Assembly (NCBI GenBank): GCA_030386875.1
Contig: CM059564.1
Location: forward strand, 45,652,075 to 45,716,074
From: Morinoia aosen
Taxonomy: Eukaryota; Arthropoda; Malacostraca; Amphipoda; Talitridae
Length of the DNA stretch: 64,000 bases
Reading direction: 5' to 3'
The notes beneath the pieces were generated by a model. It was given only the letters and a program-made list of their open reading frames with translations, did no database searches and was not told the origin of the DNA. The number at the start of each line of letters is the position of its first letter. Position 1 is the stretch's first letter. A program made the translations under genes and the position numbers. This document shows positions 37,139-48,554 of this stretch, in pieces.

Positions 37139-37458
37139 AATCAGGAGTAGGTTGTGTAGGCCGCGTCTAACTGTCTTGCAATTTCCCTCATGGTAACAGT
37201 AAGATTCTCGGTCACAAAAACATTCAACTTATCGGAATCAAACGTTCTTGGACAACCTTTCTTTGGCTCTTCTTTTGAAATGAAATCACCACTTCGAAGA
37301 TTAGAAAACCATCTCTTGCAGCTTCTTTCATTCACTTAATCATCCCCATCAGTGTTCTGAATAGATTTTGCTGCCGCACTTGCATAAACACTTATATGAA
37401 ACTCGTACGGCAGAACATTTCTTATGTGATCTTCTTCTGTGACCTTTATTTTCATCAT
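37139..37458 (-). pseudogene. mariner transposase N-terminal part, broken
   Basis: Reading the minus strand from an ATG ATG at 37458, the frame gives residues of the mariner N-terminal helix-turn-helix region. After VTEEDHIRNVL comes an in-frame TAA a few codons later, then VNERSCKRWFSNLRSGDF, which matches the conserved mariner pattern (C..WF..FRSGDF), and TVTMREIARQLDAAYTTYS with a stop. The pairing of two helix-turn-helix segments is typical of DNA binding to the element's own ends. The premature stop and the loss of everything up to the C-terminal tail show it is dead. Confidence 0.88.
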
Positions 37459-37625
37459 GGATGCCAACATTTGCAATAAAAGCTGAGGCAACTGCGATAA
37501 CCTGGAAGAAAATCGTTTAGTTAGTCACAGAAATATATTTCACTTATAACAGAATGTAAATAATCCATAAATCTAATTTTAAACCACTGTTCTAACAAGC
37601 GCAAATTACTTTTGAAGGAACCTTA

Positions 37626-37794
37626 TAATTACCGTCGACGCAAACAAAATTCTACACAGGATGATGTAATTACTGCTCCCTAATGTTTTGAGGGTTGGAG
37701 CATTTCTTCTTATTTACTTTCAAATACATGAATAAGATTGAATTTAATAGAGTAGATCACTTTGCAATAAGATAAAACGAAATATAACCGAATG
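37626..37794. other. short unique spacer
   Basis: Lies between the mariner and the pentamer array. Nothing is recognised in it. Confidence 0.5.
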
Positions 37795-37980
37795 TTATGA
37801 AATAGAAAAGAATAGAATAGAACGGAACGAAACAGAATGGAATAGAATAAAGGCTGTGTAGAGCAGAATAGAGTAGAGTAGAGTATAGTAGAGTAGAGTA
37901 GAATAGAGTAGAGAGAGTAGAGTAGACTAGAGAGAGCAGAGTAGAGTAGAATAGAGTAAAGTTGAGTAGAGTGGAGTAAC
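37795..37980 (+). repeat. imperfect pentamer array (GAATA / GAGTA)
   Basis: Degenerate 5-bp units of AGAATAGAGT type run through the region, with GAACG-like units at the left and GAGTA units at the right. Tyrosine, serine and leucine-rich frames on the minus strand are a by-product. Confidence 0.9.
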
Positions 37981-39292
37981 CACAAAGATTACCAAAGAGC
38001 TCAACTTAGCAATTCACGCCATTGAATATAACATTGCATCAGAATTAGTTCTCAGGGCGATGAATTTTTGAAGGCCTGCCCTGACGGATTCTTTTTCACC
38101 ATTACTCTCACATGACACATTTCTTACTGATTTCGTACTATTTTCAGCTGCGTGACGTAGCTTCAATCGTCTAGCGAAGAGCATCAATAGATTTCCATTT
38201 GTGAAGACCTCACAAGGCAGAGGACGGCACAAATCCAGAGCGTGGGACGTTATCATCGCGTCCATTGACGCCTCAATTTTTGATTTGGTAACAAAGTGGG
38301 AATTCTGGCGGTGGTGGGAAGCTCCTGCAAATATTACAGCGAAGTTCCCACTGTTCGGAGCAGGATTTGCTAAAGCATCCGCTGGAAGATGAGGCTATTG
38401 GAGGAGCTGCGATTTGCAGATTCCGAGCGTCTATTCTGGATGTGGTCTTCATAGAAACAAGCCATAAAGGGCTCTTGAATTTCCGAATAATTCATGCTGA
38501 TCTTAAAGTGAAAAAAACGTGTTTTTAGCGTGCTCGAAAAATGACTCAATGGCATCTTATTTGAAATGAACTATGTGCTCTCGAAAGGCTTTGTTTGAAA
38601 AGATTATTGCATAATTTCAATCTTATTGTAAAATGCATATTCTATAGTACATCTGAATTGTGACGTAAGCATATAAATTCCAAATTCAGGCAAAATGTTT
38701 ATTAAGATATTTTTCGATCAAAAATTCTGCAATAATAATGACCTTTAACGAAATTGAAGAGCTGTTAATGCAAAGCTTGAATGACAAAATACACACGAAT
38801 ATGTGAAAAAATATTTTAAAAAGTTCTCAGCTGAGCAACCCTGTGATTTATATTAAGTTCAACTATTTCATGCGTAGCACTAAGTTCTTTTCAAAATTAC
38901 CTGCTTCTAATGGTAAATGCTACTTCCGTGAGAACTAAAAAGAAAAACAGGAATTGGTTTGTCTGAAAACTTGTCTCTCCAATAATTTTGAATTACACCA
39001 CTTACGCAAGAAGAAGAATCTTGCAGACACGGTCATTAATACTGAAGTTCTTCACAGTTTATCGAATTAACGACCTAGTTTATAGGTTTTTGACGGCGCT
39101 CTCCCAATAATCGAATCAATAACGCTCTCAGTGGTAAATATCTTGGGAGAACTTCCAGAGGACACAAGTTTGGAAAATTTCCGCTCTAAACTCGCGTGTG
39201 TGAAGTTGGTAATGACAAGCGAGAGAGCGGTGATTGCAGGCCTGCGCGGGAGCGGCACTTGTTCATGGCTGCCGCTGGCGAGCACTTTTGCG
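37981..39292. other. unique sequence, no gene recognised
   Basis: Contains short frames only; the minus-strand frames at 38014-38265 and 39067-39330 have no recognised family. Confidence 0.5.
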
Positions 39293-39293
39293 C

Positions 39294-39340
39294 TACATTC
39301 TATCAGTCCCGTGAGCTGCAAAGGCAGCATATAGCCAGTG
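39294..39340 (+). repeat. partial copy of hAT-type element start
   Basis: CATTCTATCAGTC and the next 30 or so bases match the left flank and start of the element at 39458. Segmental duplication of about 155 bp spacing is more likely than a separate insertion, because the flank is shared. Confidence 0.7.
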
Positions 39341-39457
39341 TAGTGTATGTGTAGACCTATGGCATGGTATCAAGGCCTATGGTCTGGTGGAAGTCTAAAG
39401 CAGCGACGTCGGGCTCTGAGACTGCACCAAGAGAAGCACCTCTGCATAACATTCTAT

Positions 39458-39611
39458 CAGTCGCATAAGCTGTAAAGGCAACATATAGCCCCTTCGGTTA
39501 AACGCATTGATCGAGAGAGTCGCAGCTACTGCAAGTTTGCTTATATTAAATAAATTATGTGTTGATTAATTAATTTACATATTTTTTCGAGCCGAGCAAT
39601 GAATGCCCCTG
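39458..39611. mobile_element. second hAT-type MITE copy, 154 bp
   Basis: Starts CAGTCGCATAAGCT and ends GAATGCCCCTG. It aligns along its whole length to the 153-bp element at 16039-16191, with shared words TTCGGTTAAACGCATTGAT, GAGAG, CTACTGCAAGTT and GCAATGAATGCC. The eight bases on each side do not match, so the original target duplication is lost or was altered by the local duplication on its left. Confidence 0.7.
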
Positions 39612-42600
39612 CTGCCGAGTGTTGTTATACTGTGGCACTCTGATTCTTAAAACACTCATAAACAAACTGAACACATCAATTTGAACCCCGATGAAATATT
39701 TCGAGTCAGTACGGGTTCGAAACTTGCAGTAATTTTTGTTTTATGTGAAGGGAGGTTTTTAACCCTTTTTGAGCCTATATAAATTTTAAAAGAAATAATG
39801 ATCCACAACCGCAGAAGGTCGGTGATGTTATTTCAGGCGTCATTCACCGAGTTCAGGTGAAAATTGATTGGTTGCTCTGTAGAACGTCTGTAGGATATGC
39901 TTCCAACAATATTTTGTAATAAGAGTTTTTGAGAGTTGGTGTAATTATAAAGGTTAAAAAACTGGTTTTATTTTCCAGCTTTCATTCAATATGGCGTTCT
40001 ACAGGTATGTTCCGGCCACTGATAACCCGAGCTGTTCTGCCACAGAAGATAACTAAAGATTTACCACGAATTGAAAACACAGTGAACTGAATCCCAGCTT
40101 ATCGTCAGCATGAGGAGCGAGTCGAAGATTAATGAGCTAAAATTTTTGGTCATGATATATGCAAATAATGTCGGGATAAATGATTGCTAACGATTGTTCT
40201 ACATAATCCATTGAAAGCATGAGAATTTCGGAAATTCTGGTGGGTTTGCAAAATAATAGTTTGGATATTAGTTTTTGATCGTGTGTAGCCAGCGAGTTTC
40301 ATGAAATTTGGCAGAGATTAAAAAACGAACGTCACCAGGTCTTACATCTCGTTACAATCAAGTTGCACATGTTTTCAGTCTCGAAATTATTTGCTTGGCC
40401 TTCCTCTGTGCAGCACACCGCAAATCCAACCTACCCTCAGCTCACACGACAACAGCGACGTTAAATCATTCTTCCTCAGACATGAAATTTCAACAACACT
40501 ACGTGAAAACTTCAGTCAATTTTCCCGTACGCATTTAGTAGAAATAATCCGCTAACTTGAGTGTAAGCTTGGAGACGCTTGAGCTTATGCTCTCAAAGTT
40601 ACGCTAGATGAGGATATGAAAGAGGCTTGGTTGCTTATTGCAGCGAGGTTACCATGTGGCACACTTTGAAAGTGAACAATTTACAATCGTTTCTTCCTCT
40701 GCGACGTACGCTATCATTTTTTGCTGAGACCTCGGCTTGTTATTTTAAAATAGATTCCTTCTTTCGTGATTGAGAAAAGCGATAAAATAACATAAAATTG
40801 AGAAGGATGGTCAGAAGTGAAATAGAAACGGTTAGAATGAAATCGAAAAAATAAAACATCGGATTATAATGGAAGATCCTACCCAACAGCGATCAGGACA
40901 ATTTTCGAGAGTGTATTTCTGGGTGTATGTTTGTAAAGTACGGTAAATAAAACTAGAAAGATATTAATAGACCAAGTGTCCCTTCACTTCGTTTCATTAT
41001 TTTCTGACAAGTATTCAAGATATTAATGTTATTTTCGGTTTCGGCAAATTATTTCACCTAACGACATTGACGCTGTAAATACATTTATTAGTCTACACTT
41101 TTGGACTTGGCAGTTTTCTCTGTTCATAGCAATAGGCTGAAATCGCCCCAAACGCTGATCCTGTCTGAGGCAGCTGAGCTCTGACATGTTACCCTTGTTT
41201 TGTGTTGTATTCCTTCCCAGTTGCATTGATGCACCGTCCCACGGTACGGTGGAGGGCAGGCCTTGGGCTCTGTACACCAAATGGGGTCCAACTGGCGCCT
41301 AAAGGAAGGTTGAGTTGATATTAAACATGGATTAATGTTCGAACTTTTTGGCTATTAAACTGTATATTTGTCTAATTTTGGCACTTTTCTCGAGTAGCTA
41401 GTCATGGTAGATGTATTTAGTGATGGTGTTACCAGGATCTCTACGCTCCTACGTCTGAAAAGGAGTATCGCGCATGGTAAACATGTACGAAGGACGATTT
41501 TCAGTTCTGTTGGCCACTGCTGGGTATTTGCTAAAGTTTTTGGTATTTGGTGCTAAAGTTCGCTTTTCCGTTTTCGATTCATTGAAGGAATCAGTTATCT
41601 GATTATTTAGTAACGCTGTCTTGTTCGGTGAGTTCTGTGTGAGAAAGCTTGGTGATATTTCCGGACTTCCTGATTTTACAGATTCTGGAGATGATGTTGT
41701 TGATGAGGTTAATGATGAGCAGAGGCCTAAATTTGCTTACTAAGATGATTCAAGTTGTTAATTATACGTAAGGGCTAAATTACTCATGAACTGATGCAGG
41801 TTGTGTGGGACTGAACAGCCAGATAAACACTTTCAATCGCTAGTTATTCAGCTTATATTTCTTTCTCGAAGACGAGTTGTGGAGTCGCTTAGTCTAATTG
41901 ATCTCTCTTTCATAGGAGGGTATTTCTCAGTGTAGCTCTAAGTTTTTTCTTCTACTCGTTGACTCTAATTTTCAAGCTTTCGTGAACTTTCCAATTTAAT
42001 TGAATGACATTGCACATGATTTTACGATCTTATGCTGCAGTCCATGGTTTTTTTTCTTCACATTTGTGCACAACCTTCGTCATGGAACCAAAACATAATT
42101 TTCCAACTCAACCCCATCATAAAATTCAATCTTGCTGAGTGTAGAATATTTTAATAGAGAAAAATATGAAAATTCTGACTCGATTATCCATACCGGAACA
42201 TAAAATTATTTGAATTTCAGGTACGTGTAGATGGTATTTCTTAGTAGGCAAGCCAAAAACTCCTACTCAAATTTGAAGTCCAAAATTCTCTTCAAGTGGC
42301 CGTCGTTTTTCGCTTTCAAATAATACAGGTCGCAATAATTGAAATTTCAGAAATATTTTTTCTCACTTAAATCTTCGATAATCTTTCTAGCCCCATGCAT
42401 TTTGGAATCGTATGACGTTCATATTGAAAATGTTACAGTACCAAATAAGTAAGAAATGCAGAATAATTTATACACTTTGAATAAAGTTCAACAAACTAAC
42501 ACTGATTACATTTCAACAAAGTTTCTCCTCAAATTCCTAATCAACACCAGGAAACGTATCGCCTCTTTACTTTGGGTGCGTTTGAGATGAGAATTTTTAT

Positions 42601-42743
42601 AGAATTAGCCTCTTGTTTGTCAAAGAAACCGAGGCACCGCGATCCGCAGGTCGTCATTAGGCCGAGCGTCGCCGCAGAATACCTGATGGCTTCAGCCTCT
42701 GCCGGAATACCTAATGGAATCTCCGCTCCAAGACAGAATCCCA
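39612..42743. other. 3.1 kb unique sequence, no gene recognised
   Basis: AT-rich. A minus-strand frame at 41029-41280 has protein-like composition (glutamine, asparagine and arginine-rich) and covers a small GC-rich palindromic word set near 41232-41255. No family is recognised. Confidence 0.5.
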
Positions 42744-43437
42744 AATGATGCTTGCAGTGTCTGTCTCCCAGCTCCGAATATCAAACGAACGAAACATCAA
42801 CGCTAAATGTTTCTTCAAATGTTACATGAATGTAGGAAACGAAAGCCATCGCAAGAGCGGTTCCTCTTGAGTCGATTGTGATCTGGAATGATGCTCGCAA
42901 TGTCTGTCTCCCAGTCCCGAATATCAAACGAACGAAACATCAACGCTAAATGTTTCTTCAAATGTTACATGAATGTAGGAAACGAAAACCAGCGCAAGAG
43001 CGGTTCCTCTTGAGTCGATTGTGATCTGGAATGATGCTCGCAATGTCTGTCTCCCAGCTCCGAATATCAAACGAACGAAACATCAACGCTAAATGTTTCT
43101 TCAAATGTTACATGAATGTAGGAAACGAAAACCAGCGCAAGAGCGGTTCCTCTTGAGTCGATTGTGATCTGGAATGACGCTCGTAATGTCTGTCTCCCAG
43201 TCCCGAATATCAAACGAACGAAACATCAACGCTAAATGTTTCTTCAAATGTTACATGAATGTAGGAAACGAAAGCCATCGCAAGAGCGGTTCCTCTTGAG
43301 TCGATTGTGATCTGGAATGATGCTCGCAATGTCTGTCTAACAGTCCCGAATATCAAATGAACGAAACATCAACGCTAAATGTTTCTTCAAATGTTGCATG
43401 AATAGGAAAAGAAGAACCAGAGCGAGTGCGGTTTATC
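42744..43437 (+). repeat. 143-bp tandem repeat, 4.8 copies
   Basis: ATGATGCTCGCAATGTCTGT-type starts lie at 42745, 42888, 43031, 43174 and 43317, exactly 143 bp apart. Variants CAGCTCC/CAGTCCC and AAGCCATCG/AACCAGCGC reassort between copies, and the last copy is the most diverged. Each unit has a 7-bp stem, GAAACAT with ATGTTTC, around 9 bases. Confidence 0.97.
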
Positions 43438-43452
43438 TTGAATCCGTTATGA

Positions 43453-44087
43453 TTGAATTCCGTAACGTTACCCCGTGTATTGGATGGTTGAAATTTATTT
43501 TGCAGGTTTTTGTTCAAAACAAGACAATTCCGTAACGTTACCCCGTGTGTTGGATGGTTGAAATTTCTTTTGCAGGTTTTTGTTCAAAACAAGACAATTC
43601 CGTAACGTTACCCCGTGTATTGGATGGTTGAAATTTCTTTTGCAGGTTTTTGTTCAAAACAAGACAATTCCGTAACGTTACCCCGTGTGTTGGATGGTTG
43701 AAATTTCTTTTGCAGGTTTTTGTTCAAAACAAGACAATTCCGTAACGTTACCCCGTGTATTGGATGGTTGAAATTTCTTTTGCAGGTTTTTGTTCGAAAC
43801 AAGACAATTCCGTAACGTTACCCCGTGTATTGGATGGTTGAAATTTCTTTTGCAGGTTTTTGTTCATAACAAGACAATTCCGTAACGTTACCCCGTGTAT
43901 TGGATGGTTGAAATTTCTTTTGCAGGTTTTGTTCAAAACAAGACAATTCCGTAACGTTACCCCGTGTATTGGATGGTTGAAATTTCTTTTGCAGGTTTTT
44001 GTTCATAACAAGACAATTCCGTAACGTTACCCCGTGTATTGGATGGTTGAAATTTCTTTTGCAGGTTTTGTTCAAAACAAGACAATT
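43453..44087 (+). repeat. 70-bp tandem repeat, 9 copies
   Basis: GACAATTCCGTAACGTTACC starts at 43523, 43593, 43663, 43733, 43803, 43873, 43942 and 44012, with a diverged first copy at 43453. Each unit holds the 10-bp palindrome GTAACGTTAC and the acceptor-like word TTTCTTTTGCAGG. Copies 6-7 and 8-9 share the same two rare variants (TTCATAAC and a one-base loss), so the last duplication copied two units together. Confidence 0.98.
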
Positions 44088-45069
44088 CAATAATCGTTTT
44101 AGGAGTTGAACGAATCAAGCAAGTCCTACTGAGACTGCGGACTACATCATAAATTATTGAATATATATCGCGATTGTGCTTCAGTCAAACTTATGAGATG
44201 TACACTGATTCTTATTGTAATTCAGAATTATTCTTGTATATCAAACCCGGAGTGATCTTGCTGCAATACCTTCCTAATTTGTTTTTGTGCCAACAGTTTT
44301 GGGATAGTTTTTGAAACTGAATGTCATTGGATAATGACCTCCCTAACGTTCATTTGTACTGCACAGTGACTACAAATTATTTTTATTTGTGCCGATGAAT
44401 TAGCCTCAAAAATGTCAAGTAAAATTGCAAATCAATTCAACACAGAATATTAATAATTTCGTTTAAGCCTTTGCTTCGTCCTTGCTCATTTCTGTTATAA
44501 AATGTCAAATAGAATTTCAACACAGATTAAGAAACTCGATTTACAGAAGCTCATGTCTTTGGGAAAAATTTATATCGCACGAGTGCAAGAAGAATTTAAA
44601 TAAAGATGAGCTTCTTTAGTAATTTTTTAAGTTTAGTTGGGTATATATATATGCTTAAAAGATCATTTAAAGCACTGAGAACTGAGAAAGAACGGAGCTG
44701 TAAAAAATCGCATTTTAATGTCCTCGATATAGCTTGCGTTGTTTGATTTCAGAGTTCGCTTGTTTATGTGTAACTGTACATGGCAACAGTCTAGAAGTGC
44801 TCATGAAGTAATATTGACCTGCTTTGAGCGCATATTTAGTACTAAATTTTCATTTAGATAGCTGAAATTAAATCCCGATGGAAGGACCTGTCTAAAATTT
44901 AACAAGAATGCATCGTTAGGTTTCATCAGAATGAAATATGAACTCGGGAAATTTCTACAGCAATCGAGGTTAATATCAGAACAATAATGAAAATAATAGC
45001 TGGAAACATGACGGTGAACTCGGATCATCAAGGATAAATTGTCATAGGCCTCACATTCTGGAAGACAGT
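44088..45069. other. unique sequence, no gene recognised
   Basis: AT-rich. The minus frame at 44801-45112 contains CNCLPEC, like a motif of DEG/ENaC channel proteins, but its upstream part is the Tc1 end and nothing else supports the match. Confidence 0.5.
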
Positions 45070-45710
45070 TACAGTTAGCGACGAAACTATTCATACACCC
45101 CTCGTCTTCCAAAATTTTCTAGAATTCCTCAAAAACGATTGTTGCCACAGGCATAAGATTTTCACTGGGTGTGAAGCACGTATTAGTGACAATAATACGT
45201 GTCTAAAACAAAATATTATTTATAAAAGCTTTAACAAGCTGAACTTGAGAAACACGATAAGACGAAATTATTCATACACTGAGTAATACTACACTTTATT
45301 GAGGTGAATCTACCATTTGAGTGCATTTTTCATAATCAATAGCGTGCCTTTTTTCTTCATAACATATAAAAGCCTTTTAATATAGATTTTGACAAGCTTT
45401 TCCGTAGTTTCAGATGAAATATTGTTCCATTCTTCAATGGTAATGCGTTTCAATTCCTGAAAATTCTTTGAAGCTTTCTTCTTGATGTTGACTTTTGATT
45501 CCTGCCACAAGTTTTCACTGGGATTGAGATCAGGACTCAACGAAGGCCATGGCAGCACATTTATCTATTTTCTTTGGAGCCAGCTTTGAAGCAGACTTGG
45601 CCGTGTGCTTTGAGTCATTGTCTTGTTGAAATACTCATCGCTTTCCAAGTCCCAAACTATTAGCTGATACCTTCAGGTTCCCCCCCTCTGGCCCCCATAG
45701 CCATACATCC
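45070..45710 (-). mobile_element. Tc1-like transposon remnant
   Basis: The left end is TA followed by CAGTTAGCGACGAAACTATT and CATACACCC, typical of Tc1-type inverted ends. A second, internal copy of its core (GACGAAATTATTCATACAC) starts at about 45264, as in elements with paired direct repeats inside each inverted end. The transposase gene lies on the minus strand with its C-terminus to the left. The other end was not found: coding similarity stops near 45710, so the 5-prime part is truncated. Confidence 0.85.
45310..45706 (-). pseudogene. Tc1-like DD34E transposase, C-terminal part, frameshifted
   Basis: From 45706 downward the minus strand encodes VWLWGPEGGNL, apparently joined by a deletion to KVSANSLGLG, then FQQDNDSKHTAKSASK, the conserved region with the second catalytic aspartate. 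After KKIDK the frame shifts by one base (about 45553). It resumes as LPWPSLSPDLNPSENLW, with the final catalytic glutamate in NPSEN, and runs on to a stop at 45310. Counting through the shift gives 34 residues between D and E, the Tc1 signature. A stop just before FQQDND, the deletion and the frameshift make it non-functional. Confidence 0.9.
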
Positions 45711-48290
45711 CCCGTTGTGAGTCCTGCTACTTTCATTTCAAGTTCGGCAGTGAGCTACCCGCACAACTTTGGATCAGTCCTTCAAGCATATTAAATTAAC
45801 CAAGCTTCAAACTTTTTGTTTTCGGCTTCGAAGTTCCTCTCCGCGATCCTGGCCACGAGGCTTCCTCATATCGAAGTTATTATTGCAAGAACGAAAAGTT
45901 CGGCTGAGTAGAAACATGAGACTTGGCATCAGGTGGTTCATGCGTCCATCATCCCATTTTCTCAGGGTTAGATCGCGCTATATCTGCGAGGCTGACGAAA
46001 TCATCTTTAGCGATAGCCTATCCAAATGAGACACTAAGACTAATTTTTTTTAGGTGATTCGTAGCGAATACTGAGTCCAAGCCGAATTTTGTGAATCACT
46101 CAAGCAATCACTCAATTTCTTCATCGAAGTTTTCATTTTTAAATTGGCTTCCGGTTTAAGCCTCATATTAAACAATAATTATATTTCTACTAAAGTGACC
46201 GCGAAATTTTATTTTATTGTAAAAGTTCCCGCTGTGCAACATCCTTTGATACCATGGCATGAGAGGAATAACTTGAGCTACCTGTTGCCGCAAATTTTAA
46301 AATCTAAATAGTACGTTAACTATGTTTTCTTTTTTGGAATAAATTTTAAATCATCATACCGAAATTACAGCCAAAATATTTTTCTCAACACTGAATGGTA
46401 AATTCGGGTCAAATTGTAACATAGGAATGCATTCATGAATTTGAACTAATGTGAATTCAAACGTTGCATATATAATTATCATTGTAAGTACTGAGAGTCA
46501 GATTAGTTACGAAATTTGGTAAAATTTTGTTCTCATTAACTCATTCCGAACAGATGCATGCAGCTCTGTTCGTGCTGTGTGCACAGCCAGCGATGTTCAC
46601 GTCATGCTGTGTGCCTGCACCGTTCTACACCTTAACTGCTCTTGGTTTCCCTTCAGCAGCCAAATTCAGAATTGATTATGTATGTATTTCCGTTACCTGA
46701 TATCAAGAAGCAAATTTAAAGCCCTTAGTTCTCATCGTCTCAAAGCAAATACGAAGTTAGCGCTTGGCTATTTCCTCTTCAGTTATTCTCGTTTTATTAT
46801 GATGTTCCAGTTTTTATTCAAGCCTAATGTCTGAACTTCTTGATATTTAATATTTCTGCTACTGTGACCGAGATCAATGAAATCTTATTTTCATTATGCA
46901 TAGGATATCAGTCATAGAGTTTTTATGCCCTCGTCTGGCTCAGCTATAAGGAAAGTTTTTTTAATGATAATTCTCGTGACTGAAATCAAGAGAAGATTCA
47001 GTGAGAGTCGTAATGTTATCAAAGCCTCTCAGTAGCCAGCATCGCAGTGCGTGTGGCACTCGTGAGCCAGCCTCCGCAGCACTCGAACTTAGTGCGGTGG
47101 TGCCCAGCTGAGCGGAAACTGCGGCTTGCTTTGTGCGTTGGTTGTGCGAGCTGGGGCCTTTGAGGCGGTTGTGGTATTCGCTAATGAATACAAGCCAGGC
47201 TGTGTTGACCGCAACTTGGTCATCGTGCACCGATGGAGACAGCGCATATTGAGTGTCCCTCTAGGCCCCTAGATTAGGGTTATTCCTAGGATACCCAGCT
47301 ATGTCGTCTCGCAGCCAAAATCATTTTGAAGCGCTCGGTGTATATTTAAGTGAAGAGATATGCGCTGTAATCCATAATTTGCTATAGGATAGGCATAGGA
47401 TTAAATACCTTAGGCTCACTTCAAGGAACTTTAGAGCCCTACCGTTTCACTAGTGAGCAGAGCGTCTTGCACGGCTACACGGCACAACAAAAGAGATGGG
47501 CGTATTTTTTAGACTGTCTCATAATGCGCAGTTTTTCCATGAGAATAATATAGTAAACGTTGAAAACAAATTAAAAATTTCCAACAATTTATTGAGCACA
47601 TGTAAGACGTCAAGTAGATTCATTTTTGAGCTGTTAGAGAGGAAATTTTTTTTATAGTCACTTGTTGGCCCGAATGAATTCAGCGACGCTTAGCGCATCC
47701 TATCAAAATCCTATGAAAAGTTATACCAATACACATAACTTATGCACTTTGGGTGATTAAAATTATAAGCAGATTTACTATGAATATAATGCTACTGTCA
47801 ACAGCTATATTTTGGCAACAGCAAGAGCCGAATGAGAGCAGTACATATAGGAAAAGACGTAAAACATATTCCATTCTGTAGTGAATAACTCAATTCACTT
47901 GAATCGTCGAGCAAACTCAATTTAATTTGGTTACCTATCGCGTTTGATCCTCTGATAACAATAAAAAGGTAAAATTCCCATTGAAAATTTTTTGTGATTT
48001 TTTTCTATTGATTTTTGGTGGAGTTGAATTCCCAGTTTTAGTTTCAATGAATAAAAAAATCTTGATTATAGATAGTGAAGATTACGAATCACGGTTCGTA
48101 CTTGAAGTTACGAACTGATAGCTTATTGCATTCAAAATGCTCAAGTAAATTTCGAACTGTTATATGAATCATTCCTGCGGGCATTGTATTCTTATCCTCT
48201 CTCAGCTCTCGTTTTTTTTAGGTTTAAAGAGTATATTACTTCTGTTTCCATTAATTCTATGCCATGCCTCCATCCCGCAGTGTAAGCATT
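45711..48290. other. 2.6 kb unique sequence, no gene recognised
   Basis: AT-rich, with short frames only (for example 45769-46029 plus, 46961-47230 minus). A GC-richer patch lies at 47030-47240. Confidence 0.5.
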
Positions 48291-48554
48291 TTAGATTGAG
48301 CGTTCTTGACTGAATTTAATATTTGTAAAACTATTTTTAAATTTTCTAACTCTTATGAAGAACCCTACAAGTTTCGATAGTTCAGCGCAGATGTGTGTAA
48401 TATGTTCATTGAAGGTCAAATTTCTATAGCTAAACAAATGACCAGGATTTATAAGGAGCTGGTTTCCTCGGTCCGCCATCACCGATATTGTTGCAAGTAA
48501 TAGACGAACCCTGCTCCAGAGAGAAGGCAGTTCATTGTATCGATATTGATACAT
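48291..48554 (-). pseudogene. possible LINE reverse-transcriptase fragment
   Basis: The minus-strand frame contains NLTFNEHITHICAELSKLVG followed by FFIRVRKFKN. This resembles the segment after the catalytic core of Jockey/CR1-type non-LTR reverse transcriptases (L.F..HI..I......LGFI.R....F). The catalytic YADD or FADD box and the expected YLG just upstream are not visible, and the sequence before it does not fit. If real, it is a short decayed scrap. The call rests on one motif of about 30 residues. Confidence 0.35.

Larger units (their letters stand above)
36877..37625 (-). mobile_element. internally deleted mariner transposon
   Basis: Terminal inverted repeats are visible: TAAGGTTAATGCAAAAGTAC at 36877 and its counterpart ending ACTTTTGAAGGAACCTTA at 37625, each at a TA dinucleotide, the known mariner target. 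Between them on the minus strand lies the start of a mariner transposase, then an abrupt joint and the last part of the same protein. The central catalytic region is gone and the element is about 750 bp instead of the usual 1.3 kb. Such deletion derivatives cannot move unaided. Confidence 0.9.

Noticed and set aside
44801-45112. DEG/ENaC (pickpocket) channel exon on the minus strand, motif CNCLPEC
   Set aside because: The upstream residues are translated from the Tc1 inverted end, the frame opens at TTG, and the downstream part lacks the conserved membrane segment. One motif is not enough.
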